A stretch of DNA of 64,000 nucleotides from Bacteroidales bacterium (GCA_015061185.1 SUWZ01000002.1:51037-115036), one strand, 5' to 3'; positions 17,060-28,146 are shown, numbered from the stretch's first letter. Notes: generated by a model not told the origin, from the letters alone. Translations and numbers: made by a program.

Positions 17060-19678
17060 ATGTTAACAGCAAAAGAAATTAGAAAATCGTTTACCGATTT
17101 TTTTGCGTCGAAGGGGCATGTAATAGTCCCTTCCGCTCCGATGGTTGTAAAGAATGACCCGACTCTCATGTTTACGAATGCGGGCATGAATCAGTTTAAG
17201 GATATCTTCCTTGGTAATACACCTCGTAAGTATCCGCGTGTCGCCGATTCTCAAAAGTGTTTAAGAGTCAGTGGTAAGCATAATGATTTGGAAGAGGTTG
17301 GGTTGGATACTTACCATCACACTATGTTTGAAATGCTTGGGAATTGGTCTTTTGGTGACTATTTTAAGGAAGAGGCTATTTCTTGGGCTTGGGAGTATTT
17401 GGTGGATGTTTTGAAAATTGATCCGGATCGTCTTTATGCTACTGTTTTTGAGGGTAGTGAAGAGGATGGATTGGCTCGAGATGATGAAGCTGCTACCTAT
17501 TGGGCTAAGTTCTTACCTAAAGAACGAATTATTAATGGTAGCAAAAAAGATAATTTTTGGGAAATGGGAGATACGGGTCCGTGCGGACCATGTTCCGAAA
17601 TCCATATAGATTTGCGTGAAGATGATGAAAGAGCTAAAGTGCCCGGAATCGAGTTGGTGAATAAAGATCATCCGCAAGTAATCGAAATCTGGAATAATGT
17701 GTTTATGCAGTTTAATAGAAAAGCGGATGGCTCTTTGGAGGCTCTGCCTGCAAAACATGTTGATACCGGTATGGGATTTGAACGTCTCTGTATGGCGATT
17801 CAAGGCAAAAAGTCTAATTATGATACTGATGTTTTTCAACCTATTATAAAAGAAATTGGTCGTATTTGTGCTTGCTCGTATGGTGATTCTGATGAAAAGG
17901 ATGTTGCTATGCGCGTAATTGCAGATCATATAAGAACTATTGCTTTTTCAATTACAGACGGACAATTGCCTTCTAATGCTAAAGCCGGTTATGTTATTCG
18001 TCGTATTCTTCGCCGTGCTGTTCGTTATGGATATACCTTTCTTAATCAAAAGGGGGCATTTATGTATAAGTTGATTCCTGCATTGATAGATACAATGGGG
18101 GATGCTTATCCGGAATTGTCTGCACAACAATCTTTGGTGGAAAAGGTTATAAAGGAGGAGGAAGAGTCTTTCTTGAGAACTTTGGAAACTGGTATTCGTT
18201 TGTTGGATAAAATTATGGCGGATACAAAAGCAGCCGGCAAAAGTGAAATTTCCGGGAATGATGGATTTACTCTTTATGATACTTTCGGTTTCCCATTGGA
18301 TTTGACTGAGTTGATTTTACGAGAAAATAAATTGACACTGAATTTGGCTGAATTTGATACAGCAATGGCTGCGCAAAAAGAGAGAGCTCGTAATGCGGCT
18401 GCTGTTGAAACAGGTGATTGGGTTGTGATTAAAGAGGGGGAACCTCAATTTATTGGGTATGATTTGCTTGAATCTGATGTAGAAATTTTACGTTACAGGA
18501 AGGTTAAGCAAAAGAATCAAGAGTTGTATCAAGTGGTTTTTGATAAATCTCCTTTTTATGCCGAAATGGGAGGTCAAATGGGAGATTCCGGATATATCGA
18601 ATCGAACGGTGTGAAATATGAAATTATTGATACAAAAAAAGAGAATAATTTGAGTATCCATATATTAAAGTCGATGCCGCAAGATGTTTCTTCTATTTTC
18701 TATGCCGTAGTGGATAAGGATAAGAGGCAACAAACGGCATGCAACCATACAGCTACTCATATCTTGGATTATGCTTTACGTTCTGTGTTGGGTACACATG
18801 TAGAACAAAAGGGTTCTATGGTCTCTTCAACTATTTTGCGTTTCGATTTCTCTCACTTCCAAAAAGTAACAGACGAAGAATTACGTCAGGTTGAGCGTTT
18901 GGCTAACTCAATGGTTCGTCAAAATATTCCTTTAACAGAGTATCGTGATATTCCAATCGAACAAGCTCGTACCATGGGTGCTATGGCTCTTTTTGGTGAA
19001 AAATATGGAGATACAGTTCGTGTTATCCAGTATGGTCCTTCTATGGAACTTTGTGGAGGTACACATGTACAAGCTACAGGAGAAATTGGTACTATTAGAA
19101 TTATCTCGGAGTCTTCTGTCGCTGCAGGTATTCGTCGTATTGAAGCGGTTTCTGCTGCTCAGGCTGAAGAACTTCTGTATGTTAAGGAAGATTTGTTGAG
19201 GGATATGAAAAACTTCTTCAATAACACTCCTAACTTGTTAGCTTCTGTGAAAAAGACAATTGAAGAGAATGCAGATTTGAAGAAACAGGTTGAATCTTAC
19301 TATCAAGAGAAAATTTTGAATTTGAGAGATCATTTGCTTGCTCAGGCAAAAGTTGTAAATGGAGTGAAGTTAGTGGTGATTAAAGGTGAATTTTCCGCTG
19401 ATATGGTTAAGTCTGTTGCTTTTCAAATTAAAAATGTTTCTTCAGAACCATTGGCTGTATTGGGAGCTACATATTCGCAAGATAAAAAGCCTTCTCTGAC
19501 AGTTCTGTTGTCAGAAGAGTTGGTTGAGAAGGGTATGAATGCAACTCAAATCGTGCGTGATGCTGCCAAAGAAATTCAAGGTGGAGGTGGTGGACAACCT
19601 TTCTTCGCACAGGCTGGAGGAAAGAAGTTTGATGGTTTGAATTCAGCCTTGGATAAATTAATGGCTTTGTTCGTTTAA
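17060..19678 (+). CDS. alaS: Alanine--tRNA ligase
   Basis: An 872-residue protein, the normal length for AlaRS. The catalytic class II core is at the N-terminus ([48 protein letters not shown]). The editing domain has zinc ligands in HTATH (~residue 562) and CGGTH (~residue 664). The C-terminal C-Ala/DHHA1 domain ends at [16 protein letters not shown]. It charges tRNA-Ala and clears mischarged Ser/Gly in the cytosol. A separate AlaX-like protein is encoded at 28511. Confidence 0.97.
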   Translation: MLTAKEIRKSFTDFFASKGHVIVPSAPMVVKNDPTLMFTNAGMNQFKDIFLGNTPRKYPRVADSQKCLRVSGKHNDLEEVGLDTYHHTMFEMLGNWSFGDYFKEEAISWAWEYLVDVLKIDPDRLYATVFEGSEEDGLARDDEAATYWAKFLPKERIINGSKKDNFWEMGDTGPCGPCSEIHIDLREDDERAKVPGIELVNKDHPQVIEIWNNVFMQFNRKADGSLEALPAKHVDTGMGFERLCMAIQGKKSNYDTDVFQPIIKEIGRICACSYGDSDEKDVAMRVIADHIRTIAFSITDGQLPSNAKAGYVIRRILRRAVRYGYTFLNQKGAFMYKLIPALIDTMGDAYPELSAQQSLVEKVIKEEEESFLRTLETGIRLLDKIMADTKAAGKSEISGNDGFTLYDTFGFPLDLTELILRENKLTLNLAEFDTAMAAQKERARNAAAVETGDWVVIKEGEPQFIGYDLLESDVEILRYRKVKQKNQELYQVVFDKSPFYAEMGGQMGDSGYIESNGVKYEIIDTKKENNLSIHILKSMPQDVSSIFYAVVDKDKRQQTACNHTATHILDYALRSVLGTHVEQKGSMVSSTILRFDFSHFQKVTDEELRQVERLANSMVRQNIPLTEYRDIPIEQARTMGAMALFGEKYGDTVRVIQYGPSMELCGGTHVQATGEIGTIRIISESSVAAGIRRIEAVSAAQAEELLYVKEDLLRDMKNFFNNTPNLLASVKKTIEENADLKKQVESYYQEKILNLRDHLLAQAKVVNGVKLVVIKGEFSADMVKSVAFQIKNVSSEPLAVLGATYSQDKKPSLTVLLSEELVEKGMNATQIVRDAAKEIQGGGGGQPFFAQAGGKKFDGLNSALDKLMALFV

Positions 19679-19825
19679 ATATGTAATGATGTTAATCATA
19701 TATTTATAGAACTTGTCGGTAATTTATAGAATAGGCTTCTAATGTAGTTGAAATATTAATTTAGAAAGAGTGTCAGAATGCCTCTATTGTATTGTGACAC
19801 TTCTTTCTATGATTTAAGAAATAGT

Positions 19826-20014
19826 ATGATTCGAAAATGTTTAGTCCTTTTATTATTTTTGTCACTCCTTGCTTCTTGTTCTGATATTAACGATTGTAGT
19901 TGTATTATAGAAAAAGATGGGGTCAGACAAGAGATTATTCATCGTGATTATGAAGGTAATTGTGCTGAATTGAATGAGAATCAGACTCAAGGAGAATTTA
20001 TTTATTGTGAATAA
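19826..20014 (+). CDS. Small Cys-rich lipoprotein of unknown function
   Basis: The start is taken at 19826 (MIRKCLVLLLFLSLLASC), giving a 62-residue lipoprotein with lipobox LASC; the longer frame from 19778 adds a non-signal stretch. The mature part is ~45 residues, acidic and Cys-containing (DCSCII, NCAEL, YC at the end). It is the first gene of a run with a thioredoxin/MauE-like membrane protein (12 nt downstream) and hisA. The cysteines and the redox-type neighbour suggest a disulphide-bearing envelope protein; that is inference. Confidence 0.65.
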   Translation: MIRKCLVLLLFLSLLASCSDINDCSCIIEKDGVRQEIIHRDYEGNCAELNENQTQGEFIYCE

Positions 20015-20026
20015 TTCGGTGTGTAG

Positions 20027-20944
20027 ATGGAAAAATTGAGTTGTAAAGATTGGTTTTGTTTGGGATGTCGAATTTTGCTGGGTCTTATTTTTATAGTATC
20101 AGCTACTTTAAAATTGGTTTCCCTTGATGCATTTGAACTTTACATTTTTGGTTTTGAGTGGTTTAATTTTGGCGTGTCAACCTATTTAGCTCGTTCGGTT
20201 ATATTGGCTGAATACTTTGTCGGAGGAATTTTTCTCTTTACACTTCGCAATAGATGGATTGACCTCATTTGTGGAGGATTGTTGGGTGGATTTTCTTTGT
20301 TTCTTATCTACCTTATCATTAGCGGAAAAGATGGAAATTGTCATTGCTTTGGAGACTCTTTTGTGTTTTCCCCTTTAGAATCTTTGGCTAAAAATGTGGT
20401 ACTAATAGCACTTTATTTTTTTGCATTAAAAAGTAAGGATTTGAATTTTGTATTCAAAAACAAACTTTCTATTTTAATAGCAATTGTTGCTTTGATAGTA
20501 TCCTTTGCAATTCGTCCTCCTTATCCTTTTGGACTATATAAAGAGACTCCATTGGATTCCGATAAGTTTGTTCAGTTCTTGGAGCAAGATTCATTGTCAG
20601 GAGGTTTATCAGATGGACAAGATTTAGTGTTTTTTCTAAGTACTAAATGTAAGTATTGCAAATTAGCAGCAAAAAGATTGGATATTATTTTGAAAAAACA
20701 TCCGTATCCAACACAAAATATCCATTTATACATTTGGGGAACAGACGAAGGCGTTGCTAAATTTTTTAAAGAAAATGAGGTGACACCATTGCCATATCAA
20801 TTAATTAATCCGATAACTTTATTGGATATATCAAAAGGTAAAATGCCTTTATTGTTGTTGTTGGAAAATGGTGAGGTTATTGGGAAAATGAATAACACAA
20901 CTTTTGATGAAGTTTTATTGGTAAATTTTTTAAATAAGAAATAA
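20027..20944 (+). CDS. MauE/DoxX-like membrane protein fused to a thioredoxin-like domain
   Basis: A 305-residue protein. Residues ~1-150 have four or more membrane helices with the DoxX/MauE pattern ([30 protein letters not shown]) and a Cys pair in GNCHCFGD. Residues ~190-305 form a thioredoxin-like domain with a CKYC active site ([13 protein letters not shown]) and a PLPYQL cis-Pro region. This pairing suggests transfer of reducing equivalents or disulphide exchange across the inner membrane. Its stop codon overlaps the hisA ATG (TAATG), so the two are coupled even though the functions look unrelated. Confidence 0.75.
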   Translation: MEKLSCKDWFCLGCRILLGLIFIVSATLKLVSLDAFELYIFGFEWFNFGVSTYLARSVILAEYFVGGIFLFTLRNRWIDLICGGLLGGFSLFLIYLIISGKDGNCHCFGDSFVFSPLESLAKNVVLIALYFFALKSKDLNFVFKNKLSILIAIVALIVSFAIRPPYPFGLYKETPLDSDKFVQFLEQDSLSGGLSDGQDLVFFLSTKCKYCKLAAKRLDIILKKHPYPTQNIHLYIWGTDEGVAKFFKENEVTPLPYQLINPITLLDISKGKMPLLLLLENGEVIGKMNNTTFDEVLLVNFLNKK

Positions 20945-21666
20945 TGATTGAAATAATTCCTGCAATAGATATTATAGACGGAAAGTGTGTACGTCTTTCA
21001 CAGGGTGATTATGAGCAAAAAAAGGTCTATAATGAAAATCCATTGGAAGTGGCAAAAATGTTTGAATCTGTAGGTATCAAACGTCTGCATTTAGTTGATT
21101 TAGATGGTGCTAAGGCTAAACATATTGTTAATTATAAGGTTTTGGAACGTATTGCAACTAATACCACATTGACGATTGATTTTGGGGGTGGATTAAAAAG
21201 TGATGACGATCTACGTATCGCATTTGAGTGCGGTGCTAAGATGGTTACAGGCGGTAGTGTTGCAGTGAAAGATCGAGAAACATTCTTATCTTGGATTGCA
21301 AAATTTGGGTCTGACAGAATTATTTTAGGTGCTGATGTTAAGGATAAGAAAATTGCTGTTGGAGGTTGGTTGGAAACAACTAATTTGGAACTTTTTCCCT
21401 TTGTTGAGAAGTATAAAGAAGAGGGGATTAATAAGATTATTTGTACAGATATAAGTAAGGATGGAATGTTAGCAGGTCCATCAATAGAACTTTATAAAGA
21501 AATTTTGCAAGAATTTCCTGATTTATATTTAATTGCAAGTGGTGGAGTTAGTTCTATGAATGATATAGAACAATTGCAAGAAGCTAATGTACCTGCAGTA
21601 ATCACGGGAAAGGCAATTTATGAAGGGAAAATTAAATTAAATGAATTAAGTTCCTTTTTATCATAA
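20944..21666 (+). CDS. hisA: Phosphoribosylformimino-AICAR phosphate isomerase HisA
   Basis: A 240-residue (beta/alpha)8 barrel of usual length. It carries N-terminal catalytic Asp in [47 protein letters not shown] and [15 protein letters not shown], with phosphate-binding GGVSS and ITGKAIYEG. It isomerises ProFAR to PRFAR, step four of histidine synthesis. hisI follows after 34 nt. HisF and HisH, which act next, are not encoded in this window. Confidence 0.95.
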   Translation: MIEIIPAIDIIDGKCVRLSQGDYEQKKVYNENPLEVAKMFESVGIKRLHLVDLDGAKAKHIVNYKVLERIATNTTLTIDFGGGLKSDDDLRIAFECGAKMVTGGSVAVKDRETFLSWIAKFGSDRIILGADVKDKKIAVGGWLETTNLELFPFVEKYKEEGINKIICTDISKDGMLAGPSIELYKEILQEFPDLYLIASGGVSSMNDIEQLQEANVPAVITGKAIYEGKIKLNELSSFLS

Positions 21667-21700
21667 CTTTTTGTAAATTCGCACTATAAATTTTGATGGT

Positions 21701-22012
21701 ATGAATTTGGATTTTAAAAAGATGGATGGACTTGTTCCTGCAATAATTCAAGATGACAAAACACGTGTTGTTTTAATGCTTGGATTCATGAATGAGGAGG
21801 CGTTAACGAAGACGTTGGAAACTAAAAAAGTAACATTTTATAGTCGCACTAAACAACGTTTGTGGACGAAAGGGGAGACCAGTGGGAATTTTCTTCATGT
21901 GGTTTCTGTTTTAGAAGATTGTGATCACGATACATTGCTCATCAAAGTAAATCCTGTAGGACCAGTATGTCATACCGGTACAGATACTTGTTGGGGGGAA
22001 GAGAATAAGTGA
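21701..22012 (+). CDS. hisI: Phosphoribosyl-AMP cyclohydrolase HisI (single-domain)
   Basis: A 103-residue protein with the HisI motifs: [45 protein letters not shown] and zinc cysteines in [11 protein letters not shown]. It opens the adenine ring of PR-AMP to give ProFAR, the substrate of HisA. Many Bacteroidota carry a HisIE fusion, but here the protein stops right after CWGEENK, so the HisE pyrophosphohydrolase must come from elsewhere. A 380-bp spacer with a mobile repeat follows. Confidence 0.93.
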   Translation: MNLDFKKMDGLVPAIIQDDKTRVVLMLGFMNEEALTKTLETKKVTFYSRTKQRLWTKGETSGNFLHVVSVLEDCDHDTLLIKVNPVGPVCHTGTDTCWGEENK

Positions 22013-22122
22013 TTTTTCAATTTGATTGCTGATTTTCTTGAATTTAAGGTGGATATGATTTCTGTATGTTTTTTGTTGATGATAAACTTCTTTTAATAGA
22101 AATTACTTTTAAACGGTTTCTT

Positions 22123-22315
22123 TGAAGATGATTAAAATTTATTTTGAGCATATTAGTGAGTGATTTTAAGATTATTTTTATTATTCTTTTGAAGTTGATA
22201 GTGGACTATTGTCAAAAAAAATAGTAAAAATAGCTTGAAAAGCACTTCATTGATGCAGGAAATAGAGAGTGTGAAGCTCAAAATCAATTTAATAATAAGT
22301 TTTAAACAGTTTCTT
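22123..22315 (+). repeat. 193-bp repeat family 1, degenerate full-length copy
   Basis: It matches 49504-49696 over the full 193 nt with scattered substitutions. Shared blocks include GATTTTAAGATTATTTTTAT, ATAGTGGACTATT, AGTAAAAATAGCTT and CTCAAAATCAATTT, plus inverted ends (GAAGATG...TTAAAATTTAT against AGTTTTAAACAGTTTCTT). It fills about half of the 380-bp hisI-ftsE gap; no gene is visible in the rest. Confidence 0.75.
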
Positions 22316-22392
22316 AATTATTTCTTCTAAATAAACACTAAAGAACGTTAAGAAATAGACGATTCGATAGAATATTAAAATTATATTTGCAG

Positions 22393-23058
22393 ATGGCATT
22401 AATAGAATACAAAGACGTAAGAATTACTCGTCAGGAACAGACGATATTGAGGAATGTTAATATCTCTGTAGATGAGAAGGATTTTGTTTTCCTTTTGGGA
22501 CGTGTAGGAAGTGGTAAAAGTACCTTTCTGAAATCTTTGTATTGTGAGGCTCCGATAGAGGAGGGGTATGCAAAAGTATTGGATTTTGATTTGACAACTA
22601 TTAAAAAAAGACAAATTCCTTATTTAAGAAGATGTTTGGGTGTTGTTTTTCAAGATTTCCAGTTGTTGATGGATAGGGATGTTGAATCTAATTTAGAGTT
22701 CGTTTTAAAGGCTACCGGGAAAAGGACTAAAGAAGAGATTAAAGAGCGAATAGAAGAGGTTCTTCGTTATGTTGGTATGTCTAATAAGGGGTATAGAATG
22801 CCGCATGAATTGTCCGGAGGAGAACAACAACGTATTGTAATTGCAAGGGCTTTATTAAATCGTCCTAAGATCTTGTTGGCAGATGAACCAACCGGAAATT
22901 TAGATCCTCAAACGGGTGAAGAATTGATGGATTTATTTACAAAAATTGCTTCTGAAGGTACAGCTGTTATTATGACAACTCATAATTTAAAGTGGACTGA
23001 AAATATTAAAGGTAGAATTATTACCTGTGAAAATGGTAAATTAGTTGAAAATATATGA
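22393..23058 (+). CDS. ftsE: Cell-division ABC transporter ATP-binding protein FtsE
   Basis: A 221-residue ABC ATPase: Walker A LGRVGSGKST, Q-loop VVFQDFQLL, signature LSGGEQQR, Walker B ILLADEPTGNLD and H-loop MTTHN. The FtsE-type sequence (YKDVRITRQ, LRRCLGVVFQDF, DRDVESNLEF) distinguishes it from general LolD-like ATPases. With FtsX it would regulate cell-wall hydrolases at the septum, but no ftsX is adjacent. The ATG at 22393 is preferred over the TTG two codons upstream. Its stop overlaps the metF start by 4 nt (ATGA). Confidence 0.85.
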   Translation: MALIEYKDVRITRQEQTILRNVNISVDEKDFVFLLGRVGSGKSTFLKSLYCEAPIEEGYAKVLDFDLTTIKKRQIPYLRRCLGVVFQDFQLLMDRDVESNLEFVLKATGKRTKEEIKERIEEVLRYVGMSNKGYRMPHELSGGEQQRIVIARALLNRPKILLADEPTGNLDPQTGEELMDLFTKIASEGTAVIMTTHNLKWTENIKGRIITCENGKLVENI

Positions 23059-24011
23059 GTGTAAAAGATTTAATTTTAAATAGGAAAAAGACTGCTTTTT
23101 CGTTTGAAATTTTACCTCCATTAAAGGGAAATGGAATTGAGTCTGTTTATTCTACGATTGACTTGTTAAGAGAGTTTGATCCTCAATATATTAATATTAC
23201 TACTCATAGAAGTCAGATTTCTTATAAAACACAAGAGAATGGTTTGTTTCAGTGTGTTGTAGAACGTCAACGTCCTGGTACAGTGGCAATTGCAGCTGCT
23301 ATCAAGAATAAATATGGTATTGATGTTGTCCCTCATATTTTGTGTAGCGGATTTTCTCGTGAAGAGACGGAGTATGTTTTGATCGACTTAGATTTTTTGG
23401 GGATTCATGATTTATTGTTATTACGTGGCGATAAAGCGAAGCATGATTCATCTTTTGTTCCTTCTGCAGATGGTTATTCTCATGCGATTGAACTTCAACA
23501 CCAGATTAATCGTTTTAATGAGGGATACTTTGTTGATGGAACAAAACAACGTCAGGAGAAGATTAATAAATTTTCTTATGGGGTGGCAGGGTATCCTGAA
23601 AAACATGAAGAAGCTCCTAATTTGGATTCTGATATTTATTGGTTGAAACGAAAGATTGATGAGGGCGCTGATTACGTTGTTACTCAAATGTTTTTTGATA
23701 ATGAAAAGTATTTTGATTTTGTAAAGCGTTGTCGTGAGGCTGGTATTTCAGTTCCAATCATACCTGGATTGAAGCCAATTGTTTCCATGAAGCAATTGAC
23801 TGTAATTCCTAAAACGTTTCATTTAGATATTCCTGAAGCTTTGGCTCTTGAATTAAGAAAATGTAAGAGTGATGAAGAGGCAAGAATCGTAGGTGTTGAA
23901 TGGTGCTCACAACAAGCTGCGGACCTTATGGCTAAAGGAGTTCCAAGTATTCATTTCTATTCTATTAATGGGGCGAAAAGCGTTTGTGAGGTTGCAAAAA
24001 GAGTCTATTAA
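23055..24011 (+). CDS. metF: Methylenetetrahydrofolate reductase
   Basis: A 318-residue FAD-dependent barrel enzyme with FSFEILPPLKGNGIES at the N-terminus (catalytic Glu), YINITTHRS, VPHILCSGFSREE, LLLLRGDKAKHD and GVAGYPEKHEEAP, then GADYVVTQMFFDN and PIIPGLKPI. It reduces 5,10-methylene-THF to 5-methyl-THF for methionine synthesis. Length and motifs are normal. It overlaps ftsE by 4 nt and is followed by the DUF4834-like gene after 17 nt. Confidence 0.95.
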   Translation: MSVKDLILNRKKTAFSFEILPPLKGNGIESVYSTIDLLREFDPQYINITTHRSQISYKTQENGLFQCVVERQRPGTVAIAAAIKNKYGIDVVPHILCSGFSREETEYVLIDLDFLGIHDLLLLRGDKAKHDSSFVPSADGYSHAIELQHQINRFNEGYFVDGTKQRQEKINKFSYGVAGYPEKHEEAPNLDSDIYWLKRKIDEGADYVVTQMFFDNEKYFDFVKRCREAGISVPIIPGLKPIVSMKQLTVIPKTFHLDIPEALALELRKCKSDEEARIVGVEWCSQQAADLMAKGVPSIHFYSINGAKSVCEVAKRVY

Positions 24012-24028
24012 TTATTAAATATTATACT

Positions 24029-24304
24029 ATGTCGATTTTTGGAATATTTTTTATTATACTAATTTTAATTGTCGTTATCGCTTTTTCTTTTGTGAGTAAC
24101 TTGTTGAGTGGTATTGTAAATTTATTCCGCTCTAATTCTTCTAAATCCACTGATAATAGAAAATCTTATCGTGGAGATACTTATAGCCATACTTCAACAA
24201 AAGAGTATGATGACGATGATTTGGTTCGAAGTGAAGAAGGTGAAAAACGAATGAAAATTTTTAAAGAATCGGCAGAAAGTGTTGATTATGAAGAAGTAAA
24301 ATAA
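24029..24304 (+). CDS. Small membrane protein, DUF4834-like
   Basis: A 91-residue protein with one N-terminal membrane helix (IFGIFFIILILIVVIAFSFV). A Ser-rich linker follows, then an acidic cytosolic tail (KEYDDDDLVRSEEGEKRMKI, SVDYEEV). The pattern is that of DUF4834 proteins of Bacteroidales, which often sit beside gpmI or metF. Function unknown. It lies 17 nt after metF and 17 nt before gpmI, so it is part of that transcription unit. Confidence 0.75.
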   Translation: MSIFGIFFIILILIVVIAFSFVSNLLSGIVNLFRSNSSKSTDNRKSYRGDTYSHTSTKEYDDDDLVRSEEGEKRMKIFKESAESVDYEEVK

Positions 24305-24321
24305 ATTTAAAAGTTTGATAT

Positions 24322-25851
24322 ATGAACAGAAAAGTTTTATTAATGATTTTGGATGGATGGGGATTCGGGAATAAGTCTAAATCTGACGTTATTTCTGTTA
24401 CTCCTACTCCTTATTGGGATTCTCTTTTGAAAAATTATCCTTATTCTCAATTGCAAGCTTCAGGTGAATTTGTTGGATTGCCGGATGGACAAATGGGTAA
24501 CTCAGAAGTGGGGCACTTGAATATTGGTGCAGGACGTGTTGTTTACCAAGACTTGGTAAAAATCAATATCGCTTGTCGTGAAAATACGATCTTGGAGAAT
24601 GCCGAAATTAAACGTGCTTTTGGTTATGCCAAAGAGAATAATAAAAAAATCCACTTTATGGGATTAGTATCTGATGGGGGAGTACACTCTTCATTGGATC
24701 ATTTGTTTAAATTAATCGAGATTTCTAAAGAGTATGGTTTAGATGATACCTATGTTCACTGCTTTATGGATGGTCGTGATACTGACCCTAAGAGTGGTAA
24801 AGGTTTCATTGAGGCTTTGGAAAAACAATTGGCTGCTAATACAGGTAAAATTGCTTCTATCATCGGACGTTTTTATGCTATGGATAGGGATAAACGTTGG
24901 GAACGTGTAAAAGAGGCGTATGACTTGTTGGTAAATGGTGTTGGTAAAGCTTCTACAGATATGGTTAAGGCTATGGAAGAGTCTTATGCAGAAGGTGTTA
25001 CAGATGAGTTCGTTAAACCTATTGTTCATGTGGATTCTGATGGAAAACCTTTGGCTACCATTGGTGAAGGTGATGTGGTAATCTTTTTCAACTACAGAAA
25101 TGACCGTGCTAAAGAGTTGACAATTGTTTTAACTCAAGAGGATATGGAAGCTCAAGGAATGAAAACAATTCCAAACCTTAAATATTTCTGCATGACTCCT
25201 TATGATTCTTCTTTCAAAGGTGTTTACATTTTGTTTAACAAGGAAAACGTTGCAAATACTTTGGGTGAGGTTGTTTCTAAGGCAGGAAAAAAACAATTGC
25301 GTATTGCTGAAACTGAAAAATTTGCTCATGTTACTTTCTTCTTCTCTGGTGGTAGAGAGCAGGAGTTTGATAAGGAAGATCGTATTTTGATTCCTTCGCC
25401 TAAAGTGGCAACCTATGATCTTAAACCGGAAATGAGTGCTCCTGAGGTGGCAGATGCTTTGGTGGCTGAATTGAATAAAAAAGAGTATGAATTTATTGCT
25501 CTTAATTTTGCAAATGGTGATATGGTTGGTCATACCGGTGTATATGAAGCGATAGAAAAGGCTGTTGTGACAATTGATTCTTGTGTGGAAAAAGTTGTTG
25601 AAACAGCTAAGAAAAATGATTACGATGTAATTATTATTGCAGACCACGGTAATGCAGATAATGCTGTGAATCCAGATGGAACTCCTAATACTGCTCACTC
25701 ATTGAATCCCGTTCCTTTTGTTTATATCAGTAATGATAAAAATGCAAAAGTTGAGTCTGGAATCTTGGCAGATGTAGCTCCTTCTATTTGTGCTTTATTA
25801 GGTATTCAACAACCTGCTGAAATGACAGGAAAGAACTTAATTTCGTTATAG
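24322..25851 (+). CDS. gpmI: 2,3-bisphosphoglycerate-independent phosphoglycerate mutase
   Basis: A 509-residue protein of standard length. It starts with [11 protein letters not shown] (metal Asp) and carries the phospho-serine motif [20 protein letters not shown] (catalytic Ser ~residue 61), [35 protein letters not shown] and [11 protein letters not shown], with metal ligands in ADHGNAD. It interconverts 3- and 2-phosphoglycerate in glycolysis, Mn-dependent. Last gene of the ftsE-metF-DUF4834-gpmI run; a terminator-like hairpin follows. Confidence 0.96.
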   Translation: MNRKVLLMILDGWGFGNKSKSDVISVTPTPYWDSLLKNYPYSQLQASGEFVGLPDGQMGNSEVGHLNIGAGRVVYQDLVKINIACRENTILENAEIKRAFGYAKENNKKIHFMGLVSDGGVHSSLDHLFKLIEISKEYGLDDTYVHCFMDGRDTDPKSGKGFIEALEKQLAANTGKIASIIGRFYAMDRDKRWERVKEAYDLLVNGVGKASTDMVKAMEESYAEGVTDEFVKPIVHVDSDGKPLATIGEGDVVIFFNYRNDRAKELTIVLTQEDMEAQGMKTIPNLKYFCMTPYDSSFKGVYILFNKENVANTLGEVVSKAGKKQLRIAETEKFAHVTFFFSGGREQEFDKEDRILIPSPKVATYDLKPEMSAPEVADALVAELNKKEYEFIALNFANGDMVGHTGVYEAIEKAVVTIDSCVEKVVETAKKNDYDVIIIADHGNADNAVNPDGTPNTAHSLNPVPFVYISNDKNAKVESGILADVAPSICALLGIQQPAEMTGKNLISL

Positions 25852-25878
25852 TTTTTCTATTGAGAAACGTTTCTGTTT

Positions 25879-25942
25879 AAAGTGTGTTATAATGTTTATT
25901 TGCATACTGCTTCTATTCATAATAACACACTTTTTATATTTT
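25879..25942 (+). terminator. Terminator-like hairpin after gpmI
   Basis: A 12-bp arm AAAGTGTGTTAT (25879-25890) pairs with ATAACACACTTT (25922-25933) around a 31-nt loop, followed by a T-rich run (TTATATTTTTTTTG). The stem is strong but the loop is long. Confidence 0.65.
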
Positions 25943-26030
25943 TTTTGTAGTGCGTCTCTCTTTTTATTCTGAAAATTGATTATTGTGTTTTTAATCACAT
26001 AATTTAGAGCAATTTATTAATATAAAATTT

Positions 26031-27395
26031 ATGGAACTTCACGTTGATTTTGAAGTGCAAATGCAACATATCTTGCAAGATGAGTATGAGGCATTTCGCA
26101 ATTCATTAGAAACAGAACCTCAAGTGAGTATTCGTTTGAATGGTAGGAAATCTAACTTTAAAGGGGAATTTCCTCTTGTTCCTTGGGCTAAATCTGAGGC
26201 ATATTATTTACCTTTTCGCCCTAAATTTACCATGGATCCACTTTTTCATGCCGGTGCTTATTATGTTCAAGAAGCATCATCTATGTTTTTGGGTCATGTT
26301 TATTCCCAATTTGTTGATAGTGATTCTCCTTGGGTTTTGGACCTATGTGCTGCTCCTGGTGGAAAATCTACACATTTAGCTTCTATGATGAATGGGAATG
26401 GGTGGTTGGTTTCTAATGAAATAACAAAATCTCGTGTTAATATTCTTGCTGAAAATATGCAAAAATGGGGAGCTCCCAATGTAATGGTAACAAGTAATAC
26501 GCCGAATGATTTGGGCAAGTTTTATTCCGTTTTTGATATGGTTGTTGTTGATGCTCCTTGCTCCGGTGAAGGTATGTTTAGAAAGGATGATGTGGCGATA
26601 AAAGAGTGGTCTATTGACAATGTTCGTTTTTGTGCAGAGCGTCAACAACAGATTCTAAAAGATATTTTTCCTGCTCTGAAAGAGGGTGGAATACTTGTTT
26701 ATAGTACTTGTACTTACAACGAAGAGGAGGACGAGAAGAATGTAAAGTGGATTGTGAATGAGTTGGGAGCAGAATTGCTCTCTGTACCTCTTAAAGAGGA
26801 GTGGGGCATTACTGTATCAGATTATGGTTATCACTTCTATCCTCATAAAACAAAAGGTGAAGGCTTTTTCTTAGCTGTTTTAAGAAAGGTAACTTCTGAT
26901 AGTATGGGATGTAATTTTAAAAAGGTAAAAAATAAGTTGACCATAGATAAGAATAGTATAAAAACTTTATCTAATCTTGTTTCATCTTCTGCAGAATTTG
27001 TGCAATATGGCAGTACTTATTATGCTATTCATAAAGAGAAGTTTGATAAAGTATCTTATTTGTCTGAAAAATTGCGTACTTTGTATGCCGGTATCCCATT
27101 GGGTATTTGCAAAGGAAAAGATTTTGTTCCTGATGCAGCATTGGCTTTTTCTTGGGAATTAAACAGGGATAATTTTTCTTGTATTGAGTTAACTTGGCAA
27201 GAGGCGATAACCTTTTTTCGCAGAGAAAATTTGTTCTTAAATGATGCTCCTAAAGGTGTTCTATTGCTTTTATATAATGGTATTCCGTTAGGTTGGGTAA
27301 AAAACTTGGGAAATAGATGCAATAATCTCTATCCGCAAGAGTGGAGAATAAGAATGGAAGCAGATTATAATGAATATTCGCAATTGATTAAATGA
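26031..27395 (+). CDS. rsmF: RsmF-like 16S rRNA (cytosine-5)-methyltransferase
   Basis: A 454-residue NOL1/NOP2/Sun-family enzyme. SAM-binding LDLCAAPGGKSTHLA lies near residue 103, the substrate-releasing Cys in VVDAPCSGEGMFRKD near 180, and the catalytic Cys in YSTCTYNEEEDE near 225. The N-terminal region (VSIRLNGRKS) binds RNA, and the C-terminal part (~300-454) has the RsmF-type PUA-like domain with a GIPLGWVKNLG ending. It would make m5C in 16S rRNA (position 1407 in E. coli). It is followed by the PhnP-like gene after 1 nt. Confidence 0.9.
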   Translation: MELHVDFEVQMQHILQDEYEAFRNSLETEPQVSIRLNGRKSNFKGEFPLVPWAKSEAYYLPFRPKFTMDPLFHAGAYYVQEASSMFLGHVYSQFVDSDSPWVLDLCAAPGGKSTHLASMMNGNGWLVSNEITKSRVNILAENMQKWGAPNVMVTSNTPNDLGKFYSVFDMVVVDAPCSGEGMFRKDDVAIKEWSIDNVRFCAERQQQILKDIFPALKEGGILVYSTCTYNEEEDEKNVKWIVNELGAELLSVPLKEEWGITVSDYGYHFYPHKTKGEGFFLAVLRKVTSDSMGCNFKKVKNKLTIDKNSIKTLSNLVSSSAEFVQYGSTYYAIHKEKFDKVSYLSEKLRTLYAGIPLGICKGKDFVPDAALAFSWELNRDNFSCIELTWQEAITFFRRENLFLNDAPKGVLLLLYNGIPLGWVKNLGNRCNNLYPQEWRIRMEADYNEYSQLIK

Positions 27396-27396
27396 T

Positions 27397-28146
27397 ATGG
27401 GTATGAAGATTACTTTTTTAGGTACAGGTACATCCTCCGGAGTTCCTTATATTGGTTGTGGATGCGAAGTTTGTCAATCAACCGACTTGAAAGATAAACG
27501 ATTCCGTTCTTCTGTTTTATTGGAGATCGATGGAAATAATATCTTAATTGATTGTGGTCCGGATTTTAGACAACAGGCTTTACGTGCAGGGATAAAAAAA
27601 ATTGATGCGGTTTTACTTACGCATGAACATGTAGATCACATGATGGGATTGGATGATTTACGGGTGTTTGGTGAAGTTAATATCTATGCAGATAAAAATA
27701 CTTGTGACGCTATCTATAGGGTGTTTTCTTATTGTTTTAATAACAATTATCATGGTATTCCGCAATTTGTTTTACATGAATTGACCAATGAGCCATTTAC
27801 TATTTTGGGTACAGAGTTTATTCCTATTGAAGTTTTGCATTATAAATTGCCTATTCATTGCTACAGAGTTGGTGATTTTGCTTATATAACAGACTTTAAG
27901 ACAATTACTGATGAAGAAAAAGTAAAATTGAATGGGGTGAAAACTCTTGTTGTTAATGCACTTCGTTTTAAAGATCATTTCTCGCATGCTACAGTAGATG
28001 AGGCATTGGAATTGGTGAATGAAATTAATCCACAACAAGCTTTTTTAACACATGTGAGTCATGAAATTGGTTTACATCAGAGGGTGAATGAACAACTCCC
28101 CAGCAATGTTCAACTTGCTTTTGATGGTTTGGAGCTATTTATTTAA
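27397..28146 (+). CDS. PhnP-like metallo-beta-lactamase-fold hydrolase
   Basis: A 249-residue MBL-fold protein: FLGTGTSSGVP, structural Cys cluster GCGCEVCQ, ILIDCGPDFRQQ, metal motif THEHVDHMMGLDD, later YITDFKT and LTHVSHEIGLH. The PhnP branch hydrolyses cyclic phosphates, and similar proteins are called cyclic phosphodiesterases. A phosphonate role is unlikely without phn genes nearby. ATG codons at 27397 and 27403 both fit; MKITFLGTGT at 27403 is the more usual family start. Co-transcribed with rsmF. Confidence 0.85.
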   Translation: MGMKITFLGTGTSSGVPYIGCGCEVCQSTDLKDKRFRSSVLLEIDGNNILIDCGPDFRQQALRAGIKKIDAVLLTHEHVDHMMGLDDLRVFGEVNIYADKNTCDAIYRVFSYCFNNNYHGIPQFVLHELTNEPFTILGTEFIPIEVLHYKLPIHCYRVGDFAYITDFKTITDEEKVKLNGVKTLVVNALRFKDHFSHATVDEALELVNEINPQQAFLTHVSHEIGLHQRVNEQLPSNVQLAFDGLELFI

